Shown here piece after piece: positions 1 to 8,138 of a stretch of DNA of 64,000 nucleotides. The translations under genes were made by a program, and so were the position numbers. The notes beneath the pieces were generated by a model. It did no database searches. It saw nothing but the letters and a program-made list of their open reading frames with translations, and was not told the DNA's origin. Within the stretch, counting starts at the first letter, position 1. Each line of letters starts with the position of its first letter. The stretch comes from Sphingomonas montanisoli. Lineage in GTDB: Bacteria > Pseudomonadota > Alphaproteobacteria > Sphingomonadales > Sphingomonadaceae. The stretch spans positions 248,001-312,000 of the forward strand of contig NZ_VTOU01000004.1 of assembly GCF_008274695.1 (NCBI RefSeq), written 5' to 3'.

Positions 1-507
1 ACCGCGCAGCGTGTCGCAGCTACGATCAACGGCCGGTTGGGACCGATCGCGCAGGCGATCGACGGCACCACCATCACCATTCAAGCCCAGCAGGGCGCGG
101 AATCGCGCGCCACGCTGATGAGCAAGATCGAAAATCTCGACGTCGACACGGCCGATGCCCCGGCGCGCGTCGTGGTCAATGCCCGCACCGGCACCGTTGT
201 CATCAATGGCGCGGTCCGTATCTCGCCGGTCGCGATCACCCACGGCAAGATGACCGTGCAGGTCGACGAAAAGCCGCGCATCGTTCAGCCCGCGCCATTC
301 AGCCAGGGCCGCACCGCGGTCGAGCAGTCGAGCGCAATCAAGGTCGACGATCCCGCGCGCCCGATGTTCCAGTTCGCGCCGGGCGCCAGCCTGTCGGACA
401 TCGTCAAGTCGGTGAACGCCATCGGCGCCTCACCGGCCGATCTGGTCGCGATCCTCGAAGCGCTCAAGCAGGCGGGCGCGATGAAGGCGGAGCTTGTGGT
501 GCTATGA
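1..507 (+). CDS. flgI: Flagellar P-ring protein FlgI, C-terminal part (5' truncated)
   Basis: The frame is open from base 1 and ends with TGA at 505-507, giving the last 168 residues of a P-ring protein. FlgI polymerises in the periplasm around the flagellar rod at the peptidoglycan layer. The recognisable part is the C-terminal third: the VVVNARTGTVVINGAVRISP strand region, the VTVQV-like strand, and the ending with the LVAILEALKQAGAMKAELVVL-type tail seen in the family. The true start and the signal peptide lie outside the window. The stop overlaps the flgJ start (ATGA), so the two are translationally coupled, and flgJ-flgK-flgL follow in the usual order for hook-proximal genes. Confidence 0.95.
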   Translation, partial: TAQRVAATINGRLGPIAQAIDGTTITIQAQQGAESRATLMSKIENLDVDTADAPARVVVNARTGTVVINGAVRISPVAITHGKMTVQVDEKPRIVQPAPFSQGRTAVEQSSAIKVDDPARPMFQFAPGASLSDIVKSVNAIGASPADLVAILEALKQAGAMKAELVVL

Positions 508-848
508 TAGGCAATGTCACCTCGATCAGCGGTGCGCCGAACACCGATTCCAAGTCGTCCGACCTGGAAAAGCTCAAGGCAGTCGCGAAGCAGTTCGAGG
601 CGGTGTTCCTGCGCCAGATCCTGTCGTCGGCGCGCCAGTCGAAGCTGGGCGACGACATCATGGGCAGCGACGCCACCGATCAGTTCCGCGACATGCAGGA
701 CGCGCGTCTGGCCGACAACATGGCCGACAAGGGCGTGTTCGGCGTGGCCGATCTGCTGGTGAAGCAGTTCGCGGCGCGCGTCGGGGGATCGACCCCGGCG
801 GCGGATGCCACGGCCAAGCCCGCCGAAGCACAGGCTGAAACGAAATGA
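504..848 (+). CDS. flgJ: Rod-binding protein FlgJ, single-domain form
   Basis: This 114-residue protein contains only the rod-scaffold domain: the LKAVAKQFEAVFLRQILSSAR helix and the D-x-FRDMQDARLADNMA region typical of the FlgJ N-terminus. Gammaproteobacterial FlgJ is about 310 residues and carries a second, muramidase domain that opens the peptidoglycan for the rod. That domain is absent here, as is common in alphaproteobacteria. The start ATG overlaps the flgI stop, and the flgJ stop overlaps the flgK start (ATGA at 845-848), showing tight operon coupling. A separate lytic transglycosylase at 5296-6186 is the obvious candidate for the missing activity (inference). Confidence 0.93.
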   Translation: MIGNVTSISGAPNTDSKSSDLEKLKAVAKQFEAVFLRQILSSARQSKLGDDIMGSDATDQFRDMQDARLADNMADKGVFGVADLLVKQFAARVGGSTPAADATAKPAEAQAETK

Positions 849-2212
849 GCGATCTCCTCTCGATCGGCCGTTCGGGTGTCGTCGCATATCGCGCCGCTTT
901 GTCCGCGGTCGGCGAGAATGTCGCCAATTCGGAAACCGAGGGCTATTCGCGCCGCACGGTTACGATCAAGGAATCGAATCTCTCCTCCTCGTCGAGCTAT
1001 CAGTACAAGTCGCAGACCTATTTCGGCGGCGCGAATGTCGGCTCGGTCGATCGGATCGCGAACGATTACAAGGCGTCCTATGTCCGCCTGTCGACCTCGG
1101 AAGATGCTCGCGCCTCGACCAAGGCGACCTGGCTGAGCACCGCCGAAGGTGCGCTCAACGACACGGATGTCGGTCTGGGCGTGAAGATGTCGACCGTGTT
1201 CACTTCGGTCGAAGGGCTTACCGCCGACGTCGACAGCAACCCGAACCGTCAGACGGTGATCGCCGCCGTGACCGAGGCGGCGCAGCAGTTCAACGCCACC
1301 GCCAAGGCGCTCAAGGATACGGCAGCCGGCATCAACACCGCCGCGCTGACCAGTGTCGCCAGCCTTAATGACTCGCTGACCGCGCTTGCGCAGATCAACA
1401 TGGGCCTTCGCCGCGCCAGCCCCGGTTCGGCCGCGTCAGCGCAGCTTCTCGATCGGCGTGACGCGGTGCTCAACGATGTGTCGAAGCTCATCGGCGTCGA
1501 CGTCCGGTTCGAAACGGATGGGCGCGCGAGCGTCGCCATCACCGGCAACAGCGCGGTTCAATTGCTCGACGCGAACCGCACCGACACCGCCTATATCGGC
1601 GCGGTACAGTCGAGCGACGGGCGCATCTCGCTGATCGCGTCCGGCGCTCTGCTGGGTGCGCAGGTTCCGGTCTCGCCGCAGTCGGGCTCGCTCTCCGCGC
1701 TCGTCGACGTCGCGGGCACGGTGGCCGATCGCCGCCAGAAGCTCGATACGATCGCAGCCACCTTCGCAAGCACGATCAACAATTGGAACCGCAACGGCGT
1801 CGACCAGAATGGCGCGCCGGGTGCCGACCTTTTAACTCTGGGGGCCGGCGGGGCTTCGACCATCGTCGCGGCGACGCAGGACACGACCAAGGTTGCCGCG
1901 CAGTCGCTCACCGGGGTGCGGAACGGCAACGCCCTCGAGCTCAAGAATACGCGCAACTCGACCGGTCCGGAAGCGCAATGGGCGCTGCTTGTGTCGACCC
2001 ACGCGCAGACCGTGTCGTCGGCCAATGCGCAGGCGACCGCAGCCTCGTCGCAGAAGGACGGCGCGCTGCTCGGTCTCGACGAAGTTACGGGCGTCGATCT
2101 CGACGTCGAAGCGGCGCAGCTGCTCCGTTTCCAGCAAGCCTATAGCGGCTCGGCGAAGATCATTCAGGTCGCGCGCGAAACGCTGCAGGAAATCATGAAT
2201 CTGTTTAGCTGA
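845..2212 (+). CDS. flgK: Hook-filament junction protein 1 FlgK
   Basis: 455 residues. FlgK is exported through the flagellar type III apparatus and joins hook to filament. The N-terminus (SIGRSGVVAYRAALSAVGENVANSETEGYSRR) has the flagellin-fold D0 heptads with the ANSETEGYSR signature of FlgK. The C-terminus (VDLDVEAAQLLRFQQAYSGSAKIIQVARETLQEIMNL) is the matching D0 helix. The middle is the variable D2/D3 region. The length is shorter than the enterobacterial protein (about 545) but usual for alphaproteobacteria. It starts inside the flgJ stop and is followed 8 bases later by flgL. Confidence 0.96.
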   Translation: MSDLLSIGRSGVVAYRAALSAVGENVANSETEGYSRRTVTIKESNLSSSSSYQYKSQTYFGGANVGSVDRIANDYKASYVRLSTSEDARASTKATWLSTAEGALNDTDVGLGVKMSTVFTSVEGLTADVDSNPNRQTVIAAVTEAAQQFNATAKALKDTAAGINTAALTSVASLNDSLTALAQINMGLRRASPGSAASAQLLDRRDAVLNDVSKLIGVDVRFETDGRASVAITGNSAVQLLDANRTDTAYIGAVQSSDGRISLIASGALLGAQVPVSPQSGSLSALVDVAGTVADRRQKLDTIAATFASTINNWNRNGVDQNGAPGADLLTLGAGGASTIVAATQDTTKVAAQSLTGVRNGNALELKNTRNSTGPEAQWALLVSTHAQTVSSANAQATAASSQKDGALLGLDEVTGVDLDVEAAQLLRFQQAYSGSAKIIQVARETLQEIMNLFS

Positions 2213-2220
2213 GGGACGAA

Positions 2221-3081
2221 ATGATCAACAGCACCCGCTATCGGGCCCTGACCCAGATCTCCCAGCAGAGCAAGCTGACCGCGCAGATCGCGCGGTTGCA
2301 GAGCGACATCTCGACGACGAAGAAGATCGCCACCGCCTCCGACGATCCCGTCGCCGCCGCGCGCGTCGCCCAGTTGCGCAGCGCACAGGCTGACACGACG
2401 ACGTGGAAGCGCAATATCGAAAACGCCCAGTCGATCGCGGCACAGGCCGATACGAGCATCGATAACGTGCAGGATTTGTTCAATCGCGTGAAGGAACTGG
2501 TCCTGTCCGGCCGAACCCAGTCGGTTTCGGAAACCGATCGCGCTGCGATCGTACAGGAACTCGGCGAACTCAACGTCACGCTGAACAACCTGATGACCGG
2601 CACGACGCCGACCGGACAGCCGATCTTTCCGCCGGATGCGCCGCTGCAGATCTCGGTGTCGGGCGTGCTGCGGTTGCCGGCGACCGGCAAGCGGGGCGAC
2701 ATCTTCGATACTGTCGCGATACCGAGTGGGGGCACCACCAGCCTGTCGGCGATCATCACGGCAGCGCAGACCGCGATCAGCACAACCGATCCCACGACCC
2801 GCGCCACCATGGCCGATACCGTGCTCGACAATGTCGACGCGGCGTCGACCCATCTCAACAGCCAGCGTGCGGCCCAGGGTGTGCGCGCGTCGCGGCTCGA
2901 TGCCGCAGGCGACGCGCTGGAACTGAGCAATTTGCAGCTCACCGAAGAACGCTCGGGCCTTGAGGATACCGACGTCACGGCGGCGGTGATGCAGCTTAAT
3001 GCGAAGACGCTTAGCCTTCAGGCGGCACAAGCCGCATTTGCCCGCGTCAATCGCAACACTTTGTTTGACTTTCTCAGTTAA
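2221..3081 (+). CDS. flgL: Hook-filament junction protein 3 FlgL
   Basis: 286 residues. FlgL forms the second junction layer between hook and filament. The N-terminal D0/D1 helices (STRYRALTQISQQSKLTAQIARLQSDISTTKKI, then SDDPVAAARV) and the C-terminal helix (LQAAQAAFARVNRNTLFDFLS) match the flagellin/FlgL fold, and the SDDP motif is typical. It is the last gene of the flgI-J-K-L run. The spacing of 8 bases from flgK puts its ribosome site (GAGGGACG) across the flgK stop region. No clear terminator follows; the next signal is the motA promoter. Confidence 0.95.
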   Translation: MINSTRYRALTQISQQSKLTAQIARLQSDISTTKKIATASDDPVAAARVAQLRSAQADTTTWKRNIENAQSIAAQADTSIDNVQDLFNRVKELVLSGRTQSVSETDRAAIVQELGELNVTLNNLMTGTTPTGQPIFPPDAPLQISVSGVLRLPATGKRGDIFDTVAIPSGGTTSLSAIITAAQTAISTTDPTTRATMADTVLDNVDAASTHLNSQRAAQGVRASRLDAAGDALELSNLQLTEERSGLEDTDVTAAVMQLNAKTLSLQAAQAAFARVNRNTLFDFLS

Positions 3082-3142
3082 GCCCCTCGCAAGGCTGTTC
3101 GGGAGAGCGCCGATATCCACGCGATTTCGTGGAAAAGGTGCC

Positions 3143-3169
3143 TAAAGTTTTTCCCGAACCCGCCGTTAA
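3143..3169 (+). promoter_or_regulatory. Sigma-28 (FliA) type promoter for motAB
   Basis: TAAAGTTT at 3143-3150, exactly 11 bases, then GCCGTTAA at 3162-3169. The enterobacterial FliA consensus is TAAAGTTT-N11-GCCGATAA, so 15 of 16 defined bases match with exact spacing. It lies about 66 bases before the chosen motA ATG. It indicates late-class flagellar control of the stator genes, which is known for motAB in other bacteria. Transcription from it is inferred. Confidence 0.8.
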
Positions 3170-3235
3170 CGTTGATGGGAAGCGCCGAACCGGGTGCCTC
3201 CGCATCGACCGGTAATCGCGTGGGAGTGTGCGTTC

Positions 3236-4099
3236 ATGTTTGCAGGCATCGGCCTCGTCATTCTTCTCGTCATGGTGTTCGGCGGTTTCGCCTTCACCGG
3301 CGGCGATCTCGAACCCGTTCTTCACGCGATCCCGCACGAAATGCTGATCATCGGCGGTGCCGCGGTCGGCGCGCTCGTGGCGGGCAACGGGATGAAGGAA
3401 TTGAAGGCGTTCGGCGGCGGTTTCGCCAAGGTCTTCAAGGGTCCGCAGTATAACAAGAAGGACTATCTGGACGTCATCTTCCTCGTCAGCAGCCTGATGA
3501 AGAAGCTGCGGACCGAAGGTCCGGTCGCGCTCGAACCGCATATCGAGGATCCCAAGGCGTCGACCGTCTTCGCAGAATATCCCAAGCTCCTGAAGGACAG
3601 CACGCTGATCCACATGATCACCGACACGCTGCGGCTGGTCGTGATCTCGTCGGGCACGCTCGATCCGATGGCGGTCGAGGACGTGATGGACAACGCGCTC
3701 AAGACCCATCACCACGACGAGATCAAGCCTGCCGACATGATGCAGGGCCTGGCCGACGCGCTTCCGGCGCTCGGCATCGTCGCGGCCGTTCTCGGCGTCG
3801 TGAAGACGATGGGCTCGATCGACAAGCCGCCGGCGATCCTGGGCGGCATGATCGGTTCGGCGCTCGTCGGTACCTTCCTCGGTATTTTGCTCGCTTACGG
3901 CATCGTCGCGCCCTTCGCCGGCCGCTGTAAGGCGGTGATCGAAGCCGATGCCGCGATCTACGGTGTGGTCAAGCAGATCATCATCGCGTCGCTCCACGGT
4001 CACCCGCTGCCGCTCGTCATCGAAGCTGCGCGCTCGGGCATCAGTCATGCGAACCAGCCGGCCTTCTCGGATGTGTTCGACGGCATGCGCGGCCGCTAA
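3236..4099 (+). CDS. motA: Flagellar stator protein MotA
   Basis: 287 residues from the ATG at 3236. An upstream in-frame ATG at 3194 would add 14 residues unlike any MotA start, while MFAGIGLVILLVMVFGG is the expected first membrane helix. MotA has four membrane segments (about 3-22, 33-50, 170-190 and 198-218 here) and couples proton flow through MotA-MotB to rotor torque. The region around ADALPALGIVAAVLGVVKTMG carries the conserved proline of the third helix. The cytoplasmic loop between helices 2 and 3 is full length. motB follows after 30 bases. Confidence 0.94.
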   Translation: MFAGIGLVILLVMVFGGFAFTGGDLEPVLHAIPHEMLIIGGAAVGALVAGNGMKELKAFGGGFAKVFKGPQYNKKDYLDVIFLVSSLMKKLRTEGPVALEPHIEDPKASTVFAEYPKLLKDSTLIHMITDTLRLVVISSGTLDPMAVEDVMDNALKTHHHDEIKPADMMQGLADALPALGIVAAVLGVVKTMGSIDKPPAILGGMIGSALVGTFLGILLAYGIVAPFAGRCKAVIEADAAIYGVVKQIIIASLHGHPLPLVIEAARSGISHANQPAFSDVFDGMRGR

Positions 4100-4129
4100 G
4101 ACCACTTTCTGCAAGGACGCTAGACCAAG

Positions 4130-5152
4130 ATGGCCCAGTCCCCTTCGAAGCGCGGGAAGAACGAGCCCGAGCCCCGGCCGATCATCATCAAGAAGATCAT
4201 CGCGGAAGGGCATGGCGGCCATCACGGCGGCGCCTGGAAAGTGGCCTATGCCGACTTCGTGACCGCGATGATGGCGTTCTTCCTGCTGATGTGGCTGCTC
4301 GGCGCCACCAGCGAGAAGCAGCGCAAGGGCATCGCCGACTATTTCAGCCCCACGCTCGTCCAGATGAAGGAAAAGAGCGCAGGCTCGAACGGCATCTTCG
4401 GCGGCGATTCGATCATCTCGGCGGACAAATATCCGCACCGCGCGGCGCAGACCGGCTCCAAGTCGCTGACGATCCCCAAGGATACGACGGGCGGCACCAA
4501 GGAAGGCTCGGCTGCGCTCAAGTCGCGCGATCGCGTCGCTTTCCAGAAATTGAAGGCGATGATCGAGGCCAAGATGGCCGCCGATCCCAAGCTGAAGGAC
4601 ATGGCGAAGAACGTCCGCTTCATGGAAACGCGCGAAGGGCTGCGTATCGATCTGGTCGACCAGGCGGACTTCGCGATGTTCCAGACGGGCACCGGTGTCC
4701 TGATGCCCAAGGCGCGCGCGCTGATGGGGCAGGTGGCTTCGGTTATCAGGAGCGTCGATAACGAGGTGATCGTGCGCGGTCATACCGACGGCATGCCCTA
4801 TTCGGCGGGTCGCACGGTCAACAACTGGACGCTGTCGTCGGATCGTGCGGAATCGACTCGCAAGGCGCTGTCGGACTTCGGCATCCCTGATAAGCGTTTC
4901 CTGCGGATCGAAGGCGTTGCCGATCGTGAGCCGTTCGTGACCAGCGATCCTTACGATCCGCGCAACCGCCGCATGTCGGTCACGCTCGCCTGGACGGGTG
5001 AGGCCAGCACCGACGATCAGCAGGGTGGTGGTGATGGCCTTGAGGCACGTCGTCCGGTCGACCTGATGGCGAGTTCCGGGCCGAACGACCCCACCGCCAT
5101 GCCGGCCGAAGCCCGCGCCGCGATGGCGGCCGCGAAAGCGGCGAAGCACTGA
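4130..5152 (+). CDS. motB: Flagellar stator protein MotB
   Basis: 340 residues. The single N-terminal membrane helix contains the proton-binding aspartate (about D42, in YADFVTAMMAFFLLMWLLG). The C-terminal half is an OmpA-like peptidoglycan-binding domain (VRGHTDGMPYS, then NWTLSSDRAESTRKAL and the DPRNRRMSV ending), which anchors the stator to the wall. The stretch between them includes a low-complexity linker and plug region. The tail is alanine-rich (PAEARAAMAAAKAAKH). It forms an operon with motA under the upstream sigma-28 promoter. Confidence 0.95.
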   Translation: MAQSPSKRGKNEPEPRPIIIKKIIAEGHGGHHGGAWKVAYADFVTAMMAFFLLMWLLGATSEKQRKGIADYFSPTLVQMKEKSAGSNGIFGGDSIISADKYPHRAAQTGSKSLTIPKDTTGGTKEGSAALKSRDRVAFQKLKAMIEAKMAADPKLKDMAKNVRFMETREGLRIDLVDQADFAMFQTGTGVLMPKARALMGQVASVIRSVDNEVIVRGHTDGMPYSAGRTVNNWTLSSDRAESTRKALSDFGIPDKRFLRIEGVADREPFVTSDPYDPRNRRMSVTLAWTGEASTDDQQGGGDGLEARRPVDLMASSGPNDPTAMPAEARAAMAAAKAAKH

Positions 5153-5180
5153 GTTTTCGGGGGAGGGGGCTTCCTTCGTT

Positions 5181-5278
5181 CGTTACCCGCGCGAAGACGG
5201 GGGCCTATCCGCTCTTACCTCTGGCGCGTTCCGTGGAGATAAGACTGGGCGGGGGCCCCCGTCTTCGCGGGGGTGACG
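5181..5278. repeat. REP-like inverted hairpin pair (CGTC-head family, copy 1)
   Basis: Two hairpin modules point at each other across about 40 bases. The left one (5181-5207) reads cgtt, a GC stem round gaag, then ctat. The right one (5246-5278), read on the minus strand, starts CGTCACCCCCGCGAAGACGG. It lies between motB and the convergent transglycosylase gene. The left stem is degenerate and the right stem keeps CCCCCG/CGGGGG. It belongs to the same family as 30566-30594, 30910-31005 and 32611-32695. Confidence 0.8.
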
Positions 5279-5295
5279 TCATTATTCGAGGGGAG

Positions 5296-6186
5296 TCAGA
5301 GGCTTCCCGAGCCCTTCGGAGGGTCGAGATCGGTGATCGATCCGTCCCCACCGCTCGCCAGCATCATGTAAGCGAGCTGGGCGGTCTGGGGGCTGGGGCG
5401 CAGCAGGTTCATGCCCCGGCCGCTGATCATCGCGAGCATGTCGTTGGTGGACGCGCTCTTGCCGTCGCCTTCGAATACTTCGTTGGCATAGGCCAGCCGC
5501 AGGCGATCGGCGGACATGCCGCCGCCATTCGATGGCGCACCGGTGCCGATCGACGATCCGTCGTCGGAAATCTTCTTGGCCATCAGCTGATAGACCTGGC
5601 CCATCGTGCGGGCATTGCCGGCGCCGTCGTAGAAGATGCCCCGGTTCGACCGGGCTTCGCGCGGAAACTGGTTCGCGGCGATCGCGTCCGGATTGGAACC
5701 GGCCGACTTAAGAAATTTGGTTGCGCCCTCGAGCCCGAGGAAGTGTGCGAAATAGAGATCCGCGGCGCGGGGCTGGCGGCCTAGCGCCGACTTGAGCCCG
5801 TCTGCATTGTCGCTGGCCCATTCGCCGGCCATCAAAGCGGAGGCTTCGGGATCGTTGCGCAGGCTCATCACCGCGTTCTTGACCTCGCCGTCGACTTTCC
5901 AGCTGCCGTCCGAACGGCGGCTGATCGCGTCGGATGCCCAACCGAGGCCGTGCTTGGCGCCGTATATCTTGACCGCGCCAAGCCAGCTTTGATCGATGAA
6001 CTGGAAAAGTCCCCCGGCCGAACTGCTCGAAGCCTGGGCGTTGGGGTTGAGGCCGCTTTCGCTCTTGGCCTGATTGTAAAGATAGCCGAAGTCGACCCCG
6101 GTCTTCTGCGCGGCACGGCCGATCGCATTGCGGACGTCGTCGACGCCCGCTTTCGATCCTCCGAATATCAGCCGTTGCAGGCCCAC
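5296..6186 (-). CDS. Stand-alone lytic transglycosylase, probably flagellar (SltF-like)
   Basis: 296 residues. The N-terminal third is an SLT (goose-lysozyme type) domain: YLYNQAKSESGLNPNAQAS has the catalytic glutamate (about E43) and SSAGGLFQFIDQSWL is the following conserved strand-helix. It would cut the MurNAc-GlcNAc bond to give anhydro-muropeptides. No signal peptide or lipobox is visible at this start. The C-terminal half has no recognised domain. Its position next to flg/mot genes and the single-domain FlgJ suggest it opens the wall for the rod, as SltF does in Rhodobacter (inference). It could also be a general wall enzyme. Confidence 0.8.
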   Translation of the reverse strand: MGLQRLIFGGSKAGVDDVRNAIGRAAQKTGVDFGYLYNQAKSESGLNPNAQASSSSAGGLFQFIDQSWLGAVKIYGAKHGLGWASDAISRRSDGSWKVDGEVKNAVMSLRNDPEASALMAGEWASDNADGLKSALGRQPRAADLYFAHFLGLEGATKFLKSAGSNPDAIAANQFPREARSNRGIFYDGAGNARTMGQVYQLMAKKISDDGSSIGTGAPSNGGGMSADRLRLAYANEVFEGDGKSASTNDMLAMISGRGMNLLRPSPQTAQLAYMMLASGGDGSITDLDPPKGSGSL

Positions 6187-6252
6187 GGGCCACGATCCTT
6201 TCGATTAACCGAGGTAAATTATCGGTGATCGTGGTTAACGAAATCTTGCACG

Positions 6253-6290
6253 AAAAAGGGCGCCCCGAACCTTCCGGTCCCGGACGCCCT
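6253..6290 (-). terminator. Rho-independent terminator of the YYDxxGRW repeat gene
   Basis: Read on the minus strand, AGGGCG (6290-6285) pairs with CGCCCT and is followed by a run of T (6253-6258 on the plus strand are A). A second inner pairing CCGG/CCGG fills the loop. It starts 21 bases after the stop of the gene ending at 6312. Confidence 0.75.
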
Positions 6291-6311
6291 ACTTTCGGCT
6301 AAGCGCCGGCG

Positions 6312-7328
6312 TTAGCCGGGGCGATAGTCGTTGTCCGCGCGATCGGCGCGAACCGTCGTGGCCAGCCTGTCGAGGCGGCGCTGGAGCAGCGCCTCGTCAC
6401 GCGCCGAATAGGTGCCGTCATTGCGACGGAACCTTGCCTCGGCGCTCTTGATCCCGGCCAGTTCCTGACGCGCGACGCGCGCCTGGCTGTTGGTGATCAC
6501 ACCACGCTCGCGATTGCGCTCGATCCGATCGCCGAGGCGTTCGGCACGGGCGCGCACGTCGCGGCGGTCGTCATACGACGCGTTCGTCGCGCCGCCCATC
6601 GAGACCCAGCGGCCCCGCGCATCATAATAGCCCGTGACCTGCCCGGCATGCCAACGGCCGTTGGAGTCGTAATAGCCCGGCTGGCTTGCCGCGACCCAGC
6701 CATTACCGGCGGGGCGATAGGCGGTGTTGGTGTCGCTGATCCAGCGGCCGCTCGCATCATATCGGCCATTGGCCGGACCCGCGACCCAGCGGCCGCTGCG
6801 ATCATAATAGCCAGGCGCCGACACCGGCACCCACTTATCGTCCGCTGCATAATAGCCGGAGGCGGCCACCGGCACCCAGCGACCGTCCCGGTCATAATAG
6901 CCCGACGCCTCGGCATCGCTGCTCAGCGCAACCCAGCGGTCGCCGTCATAATAGCCGTTCGGGGCACCCTGCACCCACGCACCACTGCGGTCATAATAGC
7001 CGACGGCTTCGCCACGACCGATGCGGTTGGCATGCCAGCGGCCCTGATCGTCATAATAGCCGTAGGCGCGCGAGCAATTGTCCTGGTCGGACTTGGCGAG
7101 CTGGTTGGCGCCGACGCCACCCACGACGCCGCCGACGATCGCGCCGGTTGTGCCGCCATGCCGGCCCGTGACCACACGGCCGAGGATGGCGCCGATGCCG
7201 GCGCCGACCACGGTTGCAGCCAAACGACCGCCGCTATCCTGTTTGCAGACTACCGTCTGTGCCTGTGACGGCGTGGTTGCCATCGCCGTGGCGGCCAGCG
7301 CGGCCGCGATCATATAATTCCGCATCAT
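6312..7328 (-). CDS. Secreted YYDxxGRW tandem-repeat protein with glycine-zipper
   Basis: The start is the ATG-ATG at 7328/7325 behind GAGGAGAGA; an upstream in-frame extension is unlike coding sequence. Signal peptide: MRNYMIAAALAATAMATTPSQA. Next comes a glycine-zipper segment (ATVVGAGIGAILGRVVTGRHGG... GAIVGGVVGGVGANQLAKS), known in outer-membrane or surface proteins. Then about ten copies of a 15-residue unit of the form GYYDxxGRWxxxxxx, and a charged helical tail rich in R, E and D. It is probably exported to periplasm or surface. No specific function is recognised. The aromatic repeats resemble cell-wall or carbohydrate-binding repeats only in a general way. Confidence 0.8.
   Translation of the reverse strand: MMRNYMIAAALAATAMATTPSQAQTVVCKQDSGGRLAATVVGAGIGAILGRVVTGRHGGTTGAIVGGVVGGVGANQLAKSDQDNCSRAYGYYDDQGRWHANRIGRGEAVGYYDRSGAWVQGAPNGYYDGDRWVALSSDAEASGYYDRDGRWVPVAASGYYAADDKWVPVSAPGYYDRSGRWVAGPANGRYDASGRWISDTNTAYRPAGNGWVAASQPGYYDSNGRWHAGQVTGYYDARGRWVSMGGATNASYDDRRDVRARAERLGDRIERNRERGVITNSQARVARQELAGIKSAEARFRRNDGTYSARDEALLQRRLDRLATTVRADRADNDYRPG
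6605..7065 (-). repeat. 45-bp in-frame minisatellite coding for YYDxxGRW units
   Basis: A unit with the plus-strand core catcataatagcc recurs about ten times with 45-base spacing in the best conserved stretch (6620-6910), keeping frame within the protein above. Copies at each end are more diverged and one (AYRPAGNGW) has lost the tyrosines. The unit size suggests copy number can change by slippage or recombination without frameshift. Confidence 0.85.
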
Positions 7329-7405
7329 TCTCTCCTCGAACGTCGCACTCATGCCCGTTCCCGTGGCGCCTATGACGAACGGCGATCGGGACGGTTCCGT
7401 CGACG

Positions 7406-8038
7406 TTATGAAAGGCGTTTGCCGTCCGGCCCTTTCAGTGACACCCAATAGGGGCCCGATGGCGCCTGGCGCGTCAGAAAGCGGTAGCCACTATCCTCGA
7501 GTTTTCGCCACGACGTGACCCGCGTGGATCGGTTGTCCAGCACCCAGGTGTCGAGCGTGGCATCACGAATCCCATCGACCGTGACGACGACGTGCCGATC
7601 GCCATCTTCGGTCAGGGCGGTGGTCAGGCGGACGGCGCGACGCGGAAATCCCGCCGCGATCAGCTTTTCACGACCGGCCAGCGCGATATCTTCGCAATCG
7701 CCGCTGGTTCGCGCGACCACCCAATGATCGTCCATCCGTTTCTCATCGGTCTGCTCGATCTTCGTGAGCTCGGCGTGGATCTGCTCGATCTGGTTCCATC
7801 GGGCTTCGTCGAGCGGAATGACGTCGCCGGGGCGCAGATCGGGTTTGCGCGCGGCACGGCAGGCCGGATCGGACGCGGTATGCGCGCAATAATCGATCCA
7901 CCCGCCTGGCGGCATGCTGACGCCGCCGTCACGAAGTGCGTGATCGGTTTTCAACGTGGGGCGCTGTGCGGCGCCGGGCACGCCCGCGATCATGATCGCG
8001 ACGACCGTTCCCCCCACTGCCCAGATCGAGCGAGCCAT
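7406..8038 (-). CDS. Transglutaminase-like cysteine proteinase (BTLCP/LapG family)
   Basis: 210 residues. Signal peptide at the start (MARSIWAVGGTVVAIMIAGVPGAAQ). The family triad is visible: cysteine in TSGDCEDIALAGREKL, histidine in DGDRHVVVTV, and aspartate in TWVLDNRSTRV. LapG-type enzymes are periplasmic and cut surface adhesins in response to c-di-GMP via LapD; others in the family have unknown targets. No adhesin or lapD gene is seen nearby, so the substrate is unknown. It lies 77 bases upstream of the YYDxxGRW gene on the same strand and may be cotranscribed with it. Confidence 0.82.
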   Translation of the reverse strand: MARSIWAVGGTVVAIMIAGVPGAAQRPTLKTDHALRDGGVSMPPGGWIDYCAHTASDPACRAARKPDLRPGDVIPLDEARWNQIEQIHAELTKIEQTDEKRMDDHWVVARTSGDCEDIALAGREKLIAAGFPRRAVRLTTALTEDGDRHVVVTVDGIRDATLDTWVLDNRSTRVTSWRKLEDSGYRFLTRQAPSGPYWVSLKGPDGKRLS

Positions 8039-8138
8039 CGCTTCCTCCTATGGTGTGGTGGAGGTTCGACGGCGAAATCGCGCCAAAAGTTGCGATATAC
8101 TCGCGCGGCGTAACGACGAACGACGTTTGCGCCTGCGA

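Noticed and set aside
3074-5149. A 691-codon open frame on the minus strand opposite motA-motB
   Set aside because: Very rich in Arg/His, no domain, and it lies opposite two clear stator genes; typical high-GC antisense frame.
6219-6248. Sigma-28-like promoter before the transglycosylase (ACCGATAA with CAAGATTT)
   Set aside because: The -10 half fits, but the spacing is 14 rather than 11 and the -35 half matches poorly.
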